Shown here piece by piece: positions 1 through 5,177 of a stretch of 13,871 bases of DNA. Numbering within the stretch: position 1 is the first letter of the stretch; each line of letters opens with the position of its first letter. Below the pieces are notes generated by a model. That model saw only the letters and a program-made list of their open reading frames with translations, made no database searches and was not told where the DNA came from. Origin of the DNA: Dehalococcoidales bacterium (GTDB taxonomy: Bacteria > Chloroflexota > Dehalococcoidia > Dehalococcoidales > UBA3254); assembly GCA_028718465.1 (NCBI GenBank), contig JAQULX010000031.1, forward strand, positions 1 through 13,871. The letters run 5' to 3'. A program made the translations under genes and the position numbers.

Positions 1-164
1 AGCCGCCAAAGATGCTGGCTGGTGAAATCTTCTTCGGAGAGAAAGCTGGTGATTTTATCATGGCTGATAGTGCCATCGGTGGCCTTTTCTAATCCGGTAG
101 CGGTGGTTTTGGCAGTCGAGGCAATGAGATAATCTGTATATAAATCTAATAATTGTAGGTTCAT
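1..164 (-). mobile_element. 5' end of an IS transposase gene (IS4/IS701-like DDE type), cut by the window edge
   Basis: The minus strand from the ATG at 164 reads MNLQLLDLYTDYLIAST and continues open through a TISHDKITSFLS segment to the first base of the window, about 54 codons. This opening is characteristic, as I remember it, of a group of IS4/IS701-type transposases common in anaerobes, in which the N-terminal region precedes a DDE nuclease domain. The catalytic residues lie outside the window, so activity cannot be judged. No strong ribosome binding site precedes the ATG, which is common for transposases. I could not fix the end of the element. The AT-rich stretch 165-346 presumably holds one terminus; it contains a short palindrome GTTAATTATTAAC at 237-249 and otherwise nothing I recognise. 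The exact IS family is uncertain. Confidence 0.7.
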
Positions 165-346
165 ATTTCTATTTTAACTGATCGCTTATTTTACTTGAAT
201 TGCTTGTTATATCAGCTTAGTCAAGCCGTAACATGAGTTAATTATTAACCTGACATTCCCCGGGTCGAGTTTCATTGCCTGAAAGGCCCGAGATGATACC
301 ACCTCCTTGCTCCAGTACTACCGTTCTGTATCTACATAAGAATAAT

Positions 347-1276
347 TCAGGGGCGACCTTTACCAATAATAAATGCCGGATGATGATTATATACCTTATA
401 AACCGGGGTATCCCAGCCGATTTTATCCTCGGGAATTAACCTTCTAAATTGTCCCCGGGCTTCGGCCTCTTTTAGACGCGGGGGGTCCCATCGGCGCATG
501 TCTTCCCTGATCCACTGGCAAAGTAGCTCCATTTTCTTTTCATCCACGTTGATGGAGCCAGTGGGACAAATCATGAGGCAAAAACCGCAATTCATACAGG
601 GTTTTGCTATAATGGGAGGGTCCAGAGTAAGATCAATACCATTCATGGGGCAGTTGTCCATACAGAGTCGACACCTGGGATAAACGCACCTGGTCCTGTC
701 GTATCTCAAGATTTCCTTATACCGGAGGTCACGGACACTGGAGTCGTCCCCAAATTCCGGTAATGAAATCGGAGTAGGTTCCTGAGGAATGAGATCGGTC
801 TCACCGGCGTAGATCCTCTGGCTGCGCCAGACCATTTGTCTTCCCCAATTTTCAGCTTCTTCAAGGTCGATTTTATCAGGATGTCCATCAGTGGGACCGG
901 GCGTTGGCATGTCTAACGCCCAGCCGCTTCCATACCAATCGTTCCATCCGACAACAATTAAGCCTTTCTTCTTCAGTTGAGCGACCACACTGGGATTAAA
1001 CATAAATCCCATCGCACCGTGAGTACAGAATGAGAAGGCATGTTTTTCACCGAGGAAGCTGAGATTGTTAATAAAGCCGGTAACATTAGGCGGTTCTTTA
1101 ATGATAACCAGGGAACCTAAACCGATTAAATCATAATCGTATAAACGCCTGGGGTTGGCATCTTTGATCGAGACTAGATCGCAGTGACCGGTAATGGACA
1201 TAATGCCGGTTTGGATAGCCCGGGCGATTTTCTCGGTATTACCGGTTTGAGAGAAATAAATCACTATACACTTCAA
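347..1276 (-). CDS. EFR1-type flavodoxin domain fused to a two-cluster 4Fe-4S ferredoxin domain
   Basis: Predicted cytosolic electron-transfer protein of about 309 residues. The N-terminus reads KCIVIYFSQTGNTEKIA, a flavodoxin fold with the FMN phosphate loop SQTGNT at about residues 9-14. The C-terminal part carries two cysteine clusters: C197-x4-C202-x2-C205-x3-C209-P and C227-x2-C230-x2-C233-x3-C237-P. The second is a canonical 4Fe-4S motif; the first has a four-residue gap after its first Cys where two is usual. Such fusions move electrons between FMN and iron-sulfur centres; the partner is unknown. I choose the TTG at 1276 because AAGGAGG ends 8 bases before it; an in-frame TTG at 1306 would place that Shine-Dalgarno sequence inside the gene. 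The gene lies downstream of, and faces away from, the left copy of the duplicated control region, so the neighbouring WYL regulator probably controls it. Substrate and pathway cannot be told from sequence. Confidence 0.85.
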   Translation of the reverse strand: MKCIVIYFSQTGNTEKIARAIQTGIMSITGHCDLVSIKDANPRRLYDYDLIGLGSLVIIKEPPNVTGFINNLSFLGEKHAFSFCTHGAMGFMFNPSVVAQLKKKGLIVVGWNDWYGSGWALDMPTPGPTDGHPDKIDLEEAENWGRQMVWRSQRIYAGETDLIPQEPTPISLPEFGDDSSVRDLRYKEILRYDRTRCVYPRCRLCMDNCPMNGIDLTLDPPIIAKPCMNCGFCLMICPTGSINVDEKKMELLCQWIREDMRRWDPPRLKEAEARGQFRRLIPEDKIGWDTPVYKVYNHHPAFIIGKGRP

Positions 1277-1412
1277 TCTGGAAACCTCCTTCAAACAATC
1301 TTGCAATAAGCTGAATTCTCAATTGTCTATGAATAATACAACTATCGGTTTCAGATTAAGGTGAGATTCAATAATGACGATTATTTCATAATGTAAAAAT
1401 AATAACAGACAT

Positions 1413-1425
1413 CTGTGACAGCTAG
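1413..1425 (-). promoter_or_regulatory. Conserved core CTAGCTGTCACAG, left copy (putative operator or activator site)
   Basis: The minus strand here is identical to 3142-3154 over 13 bases, while surrounding bases have diverged. It contains the odd-length palindrome CTGT-N-ACAG. It lies in the leader of the flavodoxin-ferredoxin gene. Its role as a protein-binding site is inferred from conservation and symmetry. Confidence 0.45.
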
Positions 1426-1476
1426 CATGACCTAATGAATAATCTAACACGACCAAGAGCAATATACTAGATTGGC

Positions 1477-1504
1477 AACACGTAAAATTTTTAAAATACG
1501 TGTT
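1477..1504. promoter_or_regulatory. Palindromic operator candidate AACACGTA-N12-TACGTGTT, left copy
   Basis: Perfect 8-base inverted arms separated by an A/T-only 12-base spacer, located between the 3' end of the WYL regulator gene and the flavodoxin-ferredoxin gene. The same arms occur at 3060-3089 with a 14-base spacer. Two occurrences, each at the inner side of an inverted repeat copy, make a dimeric regulator site likely. Confidence 0.55.
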
Positions 1505-1515
1505 TACAAGTGTGG

Positions 1516-3042
1516 TTAATGGCTGCTTTGGTATTTATTTAAAAGTGATTTAGCGACAACACAGATTTCGTTTCTTAACGATTCTGGCTCAAGGACCTCA
1601 ACCTTATCTCTCCAGGCTAAAATCCAGCCGAAAAATTGTATGGTGTCTCTGACTTTGAGAGTCATAATTACAGAACCATCCCGTTGAACCTCGGTTTTTT
1701 GAGAAGAATGCAATCGAATATTTAAAATGCTGTTGCTTATCTTCGATTTGAAAAGTAATTTTACAGTCTCTATGTCTCTATTTTCGGAATATATTCCCCA
1801 GGCTGTATTCATGTAATCAATGGCATTAAAGTCTTCCGGAATTTCGAATGTATCCGTTTCGATAATTACGTTTCCGATAATATAGGATATAGCAAAGGCG
1901 CAAATAGTTTTCTTGTGGTGACAGTAAGCAATGACGTAGCTGGTACTTCCTATCATCGAAGGTTCGATGAAATAGGGTTCAATAATTCGTTCGACAGGGT
2001 CCTCTTCATCCACCAGGTTCTGATAGGTTATTCTGACTTTACGTTGCGATAACCATGCCTGGACAAGTTTATCAAAGTTGTACACTATCCTGGAATCCCG
2101 GGGTTGTCTCTCCATAAATTCAAGGGTGTTGAAGATCTGTTTTCTAAGCGGCGGAGGGACAATTGTGTTTAATTTCATTAAGGTTGAAATGATGTTTGAA
2201 TCGTAAGCGGGGGAGAACTGCTGCATCAATCGGGCGGCGACGAAGATATTGTTAGCTTCTGACAAAGCAAAACGAATTGGAGGCAAATAGTAACCTTCGA
2301 CTATACCTCTTTTATCCTTGTCTTCCCAGACTGGGACCTCGAGCTCGGATTCAAGTGCTCTCAGATCTCTGTATATTGTCCTCTTGCTGATAGAACATCG
2401 ACTGGCCAGGTCTTCTATCGTCAGTCCTTGGGGATTTTGCCACAGTAAAATCTGCAGCTTTAACAATCTGGCAGTCCTGTCTCTTTTTCGCTGCATTTCA
2501 TGTGTTTTACTATCTGGATGGTTGTTATTAAGAGGAAAACTGATACTATCGGAGCTTCTTCTTGCCTTGAATCTTTTTTCTTTATTCAATTTTTTTGTAC
2601 TGGTGGTTTTTGCCAATAATCGTATAGCACGGTTGAAGCCGGAATATATAAATTGGAGATGATCTGCCGATTGGTTTTCCTGTAGAACTTTTTCTATTTT
2701 TTCGATCATTCGATGCGCAGTTTTATAGGAGATCCCGTATTCCTTTTGAATATCGCTGGCAGATAACGGACTCGTTGAACCGGCTGTTTTTCGTATGATG
2801 TCAAACCAGATTTTCAGTGGAACCGTCGATTTATGAAATATGGTTCCGGCAGCAGGATATACCTGGTGGCGGCAATTATCACAAGCATAACAATGGCGTT
2901 TGGAAATTTTGTGATGTTTGGTTACTTTTTTGCAGACCGGGCATTTTATTCCATAGGGATAAATTTGTTTTTTTAGCCACTCCAGGCAAGAATCATCGTT
3001 AATAAACCTGGATTTATAATTATTGTTTTTCAACCCGATCAC
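1516..3042 (-). CDS. Transcriptional regulator: IS1595-type zinc ribbon and HTH fused to an HTH-WYL-WCX protein
   Basis: A 508-residue, probably cytosolic DNA-binding protein. Residues ~14-120 resemble the start of IS1595/ISXO2 transposases: a zinc ribbon with C34-x2-C37 and C54-x2-C57, then AAGTIFHKSTVPLKIWF and an HTH-like segment (GISYKTAHRMIEK). The DDE catalytic domain that should follow is absent. A Lys/Arg-rich linker (~140-190) leads to a DeoR/HTH_11-like helix-turn-helix (~190-245, SISKRTIYRDLRALE), a WYL domain (~330-400) and a WCX-type C-terminus ending in GWILAW-x4-VEVLEPESLR. The signature WYL triplet is degenerate (TSYVIAY), and expected Arg positions in the following strand are not Arg. 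The GTG start at 3042 has AGGAGG 8 bases upstream. The gene is visibly AT-richer than the housekeeping genes to its right, consistent with acquisition. Its promoter overlaps a palindrome, suggesting autorepression. The ligand and the repressor/activator mode are unknown. Confidence 0.85.
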   Translation of the reverse strand: MIGLKNNNYKSRFINDDSCLEWLKKQIYPYGIKCPVCKKVTKHHKISKRHCYACDNCRHQVYPAAGTIFHKSTVPLKIWFDIIRKTAGSTSPLSASDIQKEYGISYKTAHRMIEKIEKVLQENQSADHLQFIYSGFNRAIRLLAKTTSTKKLNKEKRFKARRSSDSISFPLNNNHPDSKTHEMQRKRDRTARLLKLQILLWQNPQGLTIEDLASRCSISKRTIYRDLRALESELEVPVWEDKDKRGIVEGYYLPPIRFALSEANNIFVAARLMQQFSPAYDSNIISTLMKLNTIVPPPLRKQIFNTLEFMERQPRDSRIVYNFDKLVQAWLSQRKVRITYQNLVDEEDPVERIIEPYFIEPSMIGSTSYVIAYCHHKKTICAFAISYIIGNVIIETDTFEIPEDFNAIDYMNTAWGIYSENRDIETVKLLFKSKISNSILNIRLHSSQKTEVQRDGSVIMTLKVRDTIQFFGWILAWRDKVEVLEPESLRNEICVVAKSLLNKYQSSH

Positions 3043-3059
3043 TTATGCCCCCTCCTTTA

Positions 3060-3089
3060 AACACGTATTATAGACCAATTCTACGTGTT
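3060..3089. promoter_or_regulatory. Palindromic operator candidate AACACGTA-N14-TACGTGTT, right copy
   Basis: Perfect 8-base arms. One arm covers the expected transcription start and touches the -10 of the WYL regulator gene; the other lies in the spacer and touches the -35. A protein bound here would block the promoter, so autorepression is the natural inference. Confidence 0.6.
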
Positions 3090-3094
3090 GTCAA
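3067..3094 (-). promoter_or_regulatory. Consensus sigma-70-type promoter of the WYL regulator gene
   Basis: On the minus strand, TTGACA (3094-3089), a 16-base spacer and TATAAT (3072-3067) are both perfect consensus hexamers. Predicted transcription start is near 3060, giving a leader of under 20 bases that contains AAAGGAGG before the GTG at 3042. Confidence 0.8.
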
Positions 3095-3141
3095 TTCTTT
3101 ACATTGCCAATCTCTCTTAATGGATTGTTCATAAGGACATA

Positions 3142-3154
3142 CTAGCTGTCACAG
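3142..3154 (+). promoter_or_regulatory. Conserved core CTAGCTGTCACAG, right copy
   Basis: Identical to the left core on the opposite strand and centred about 70 bases before the cupin start codon. It contains the palindrome CTGT-N-ACAG. Function as a binding site is inferred. Confidence 0.45.
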
Positions 3155-3220
3155 GTTTCTGGTACCATTTTTAATGCAGCAATCTGCACTGGAACGAGCG
3201 ATGAAAAGGAGGAGAACTAT

Positions 3221-3685
3221 ATGAAGTATGACCAATATTTCATTTTTGAAACGCCGGCCTCTCCTCAACATCAGGCAAAGGCCGATGCACCCTGGATACC
3301 TTTACTGAGAATGGATAGCCGGGTCAGGCAGGGGGCATTTTACTTCGAGTGTGTCTGGATAACTGAACCCATACCGGAAAGCAAAGCCTTCAAACCGCAC
3401 AGTCATGATTGTGACGAATATCTGGGATTTTTCGGCAGTGATATCAAAGACCCCTTCAATCTGCATGCTGAAATTGAATTCTGGTTTGATGATGAGAAAC
3501 ATGTATTTAATAAAAACTGTTTGATTTATGTCCCGGCAGAAACATGGCATACACCGGTTATTATAAAAAGTTTAGAGTATCCTATTTTCTGTTTGAGTAC
3601 TTCTCCGGTAACCAAATATACTCAGAAAATCAACCGGGACCCCAGGTGGAGTCATTTGCCGGATCCGATTGAGGGCACGGCCTGA
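3221..3685 (+). CDS. Small cupin-fold protein, probably metal binding
   Basis: A 154-residue soluble protein without signal peptide or membrane segment. It contains cupin motif 1 as H60-x-H62-x3-E66 (PHSHDCDEYLGFFG) and motif 2 as VPAETWHTP with H110; together these give the usual 3-His/1-Glu metal site of single-domain cupins. The family includes dioxygenases, isomerases and sensory proteins, so the reaction cannot be assigned. The ATG at 3221 is preceded by AAGGAGG with 8 bases spacing, a strong and unambiguous start. The gene is divergent from the WYL regulator and sits downstream of the right copy of the duplicated control region, so it is probably a direct target of that regulator along with the flavodoxin-ferredoxin gene. 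No clear terminator follows. Confidence 0.75.
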   Translation: MKYDQYFIFETPASPQHQAKADAPWIPLLRMDSRVRQGAFYFECVWITEPIPESKAFKPHSHDCDEYLGFFGSDIKDPFNLHAEIEFWFDDEKHVFNKNCLIYVPAETWHTPVIIKSLEYPIFCLSTSPVTKYTQKINRDPRWSHLPDPIEGTA

Positions 3686-3780
3686 TTCGTTAACCAATTC
3701 TGCTAATAATGCCAGGACGCCATCCCGTTAAACGAATGCATCCTCTGCCGGGTTGTTTATCGGCTAAAACACCTGCTTTA

Positions 3781-3789
3781 TGGTAAAAT
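3781..3789 (+). promoter_or_regulatory. Extended -10 promoter candidate for rluD
   Basis: TGG followed by TAAAAT forms an extended -10 element. No good -35 is found 16-18 bases upstream. The predicted start near 3796 leaves about 20 bases of leader, containing AGGTGAGGTG directly before the ATC codons where rluD appears to start. Confidence 0.45.
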
Positions 3790-3817
3790 GAGGTGGCTAT
3801 AAGCAGGTGAGGTGTAG

Positions 3818-4717
3818 ATCATCAGTACTGGCTCAATCAGTTTCATTTCGGAAGAATCGAATATCCGCCTGGATAAATATGTCAGTGATAAATGCCGGGA
3901 GCTTTCCCGTACCCGGGTGCAAAAACTGATAGAGGACGGCAATGTCACTGTTAACGGTAAGCCGGCACGGCCCAGTCTGAAGTTGCTGGCGGGCGATCAG
4001 ATAAATGTGACGATACCTCCCCCCACCCCCAGCCGGCTAATTCCTGAAAATATTCCCCTGAAAGTCATCTATGAAGATGAAGACCTGCTGGTTGTTGATA
4101 AACCTGCCGGGCTGGCTGTCCACCCTGCCCCTGGACACTATACCCATACCCTGGTGCATGCTGTCCTGGCGCACGTGCCGGAGATCGATTCCGGGGAAAC
4201 TGATCGGCCGGGCATTGTACACCGCCTGGACAAGGATACCTCCGGTCTTATTATTATTGCTAAAAATAATAAGGCTCATATGGAACTGTCTGAACAGTTT
4301 AAAGACCGGTCCGTCACCAAGGTATACCAGGCTCTTGTACACGGTCTCCTGAAGCCTGAACAGGGCGTTATCGAGGCCAGTATCGGCCGCCATCCGCGTG
4401 ACCGCAAACGGATGGCTGTGGTGTCTCGTGGGCGCGAGGCTCGCACCGAGTACCGGGTTATTCAATACTTTGATGGTTATACCCTGCTGGAAGTCCGGCC
4501 GAAGACCGGCCGGACTCATCAGATCCGGGTTCATCTGGCTGCTATCGGCTATCCGGTTGTCGGTGACCGCATTTACGGCGGCGGATCGGACCTCCTGGAC
4601 CGGCAATTCTTGCATGCTTGCAAACTGGGTTTTAGGTTGCCCTCTAACGGAGAATATCGCGAATTTCAATCTGATTTGCCGCCGGACCTGGCCCAGGCCC
4701 TCCAGGAAGTGGCGTGA
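3818..4717 (+). CDS. rluD: Large-subunit rRNA pseudouridine synthase, RluA/RluD family
   Basis: Converts specific uridines of 23S rRNA to pseudouridine. An N-terminal S4 RNA-binding domain (RLDKYVSDKCRELSRTRVQK, from about residue 17) is followed by the RluA catalytic domain with HRLDKDTSGL, whose Asp (about residue 138) is the catalytic nucleophile, and by RPKTGRTHQIRVHLAAIGYP. Total length near 299 residues fits the family. The start is unusual: the first in-frame GTG (3917) would cut off half of the S4 domain, and between the in-frame stop at 3815 and that GTG there is no ATG, GTG or TTG. Two ATC codons at 3818 and 3821 lie 6-10 bases after AGGTGAGGTG, so I propose ATC initiation; a start-codon mutation or sequencing error is the alternative. 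It is the first gene of the plus-strand block that includes gltX. Confidence 0.9.
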   Translation: MISTGSISFISEESNIRLDKYVSDKCRELSRTRVQKLIEDGNVTVNGKPARPSLKLLAGDQINVTIPPPTPSRLIPENIPLKVIYEDEDLLVVDKPAGLAVHPAPGHYTHTLVHAVLAHVPEIDSGETDRPGIVHRLDKDTSGLIIIAKNNKAHMELSEQFKDRSVTKVYQALVHGLLKPEQGVIEASIGRHPRDRKRMAVVSRGREARTEYRVIQYFDGYTLLEVRPKTGRTHQIRVHLAAIGYPVVGDRIYGGGSDLLDRQFLHACKLGFRLPSNGEYREFQSDLPPDLAQALQEVA

Positions 4718-4768
4718 AAGGACAAGAAGTGAGATAATGGAGAAAATACCGCAGGAATAGCGTGGGAA

Positions 4769-4789
4769 ATACTTAGTTTGACTAAGTAT
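4769..4789. repeat. 9-bp perfect hairpin with a TTG loop
   Basis: ATACTTAGT-TTG-ACTAAGTAT. The three-base loop coincides with the TTG that opens the longest form of the next small reading frame. No T-run follows, so it is not a standard terminator; it may be an operator or a structure limiting translation. Confidence 0.5.
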
Positions 4790-5032
4790 ACCGGCGAGAC
4801 GGCGGGATTGAAAGTCGAGCTTCTGAATCATCCGGTTATAGGGTTTGTGATGAGAGCTAACAACAGAGAGCTTTGCCCGCATTGTATCGACCTTATGGAA
4901 GTAACCGTAGAAAAAAAGATCGTCCGCGAGGATGAGATCAGCTTTGTCGAAAAAGCTATTCACTATTGCTGCGGCTGTAACAATGAGCTGGTCAAAACAG
5001 TTACGTTAAAATTCAAACATAGAATGGGATAG
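4778..5032 (+). CDS. Small hypothetical protein with two CxxC pairs (putative zinc-binding)
   Basis: An 84-residue frame between rluD and gltX on the same strand. It contains CPHC and, about 40 residues later, a CCGC segment, which together could form a zinc ribbon; the rest is charged and soluble (KKIVREDEISFVEKA). I do not recognise the family. The start is uncertain: TTG at 4778 lies in a hairpin loop without a good Shine-Dalgarno sequence, while an ATG at 4850 would leave about 60 residues, still with both cysteine pairs, preceded only by a weak AGGG. Coding is supported by the spaced CxxC pairs and by the frame filling an otherwise empty gap. It may be cotranscribed with rluD. It could also be a spurious frame. 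Confidence 0.5.
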   Translation: MTKYTGETAGLKVELLNHPVIGFVMRANNRELCPHCIDLMEVTVEKKIVREDEISFVEKAIHYCCGCNNELVKTVTLKFKHRMG

Positions 5033-5177
5033 GTTGCATAAGGTTTAAGTTTCAGGAAAACGGAAGGGTGACTAATGCCTCCCCTTGTCTCGAAACCTGG
5101 GGCTCTCCTTAGAATACAGAGTGGTAGAATTATAGGAGTGGTCATAGAATACTTGTTTATTGCAGGAAGGGGCTTAT

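Larger units (their letters stand above)
1394..1509 (-). repeat. Left copy of a ~116-bp inverted-repeat control region
   Basis: Read on the minus strand, this segment aligns with the plus strand at 3056-3173. The outer 50 bases (1394-1443 against 3124-3173) match at 41 of 50 positions by eye, including an uninterrupted run CTAGCTGTCACAG. The inner part shares the palindrome AACACGTA/TACGTGTT and flanking TTG(C/T)CAAT. The middle is more diverged, with a 1-base length difference. The copy points toward the flavodoxin-ferredoxin gene, whose start lies about 118 bases beyond its outer end. It also carries a decayed version of the regulator promoter (TTGGCA where the right copy has TTGACA). It may be a duplicated operator-promoter region or a terminal inverted repeat. 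Confidence 0.8.
3056..3173 (+). repeat. Right copy of the ~116-bp inverted-repeat control region
   Basis: Inverted partner of 1394-1509. From inside outward it contains the palindrome with the regulator promoter, a diverged middle, and the conserved outer block at 3124-3173 ending in ATTTTTA. It faces the cupin gene, whose ATG is 48 bases beyond its outer end. A poor -35/-10 pair may exist around 3146-3175 (CTGTCA, then TTTAAT after 18 bases), which would place the conserved core over the -35 of the cupin gene; this is tentative. Confidence 0.8.

Noticed and set aside
290..345. A Shine-Dalgarno-like AAGGAGGTG on the minus strand (about 300-310) followed by ATC and an ~18-codon open frame.
   Set aside because: No canonical start, no recognisable peptide and no conservation information; probably part of IS-flanking or decayed sequence.
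1413..1421. CTGTGACAG as a CRP/FNR-type binding site.
   Set aside because: It contains TGTGA but lacks the second half-site at the right spacing, and its duplication with the WYL-linked palindrome points to a local regulator.
2318..2662. A plus-strand frame of 114 codons inside the WYL regulator gene.
   Set aside because: Shadow of the regulator gene; no ribosome binding site and no recognisable domain.
4037..4963. A 308-codon minus-strand frame antisense to rluD and the small cysteine protein.
   Set aside because: It is antisense to a clear RluD gene whose motifs fix the coding strand; the translation shows no recognisable domain.
5033..5177. Leader of gltX checked for a T-box or other riboswitch.
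   Set aside because: No T-box consensus (GGGTGGTACCGCG-like) and no terminator-antiterminator pair was seen; hexamers such as TAGAAT lack a matching -35.
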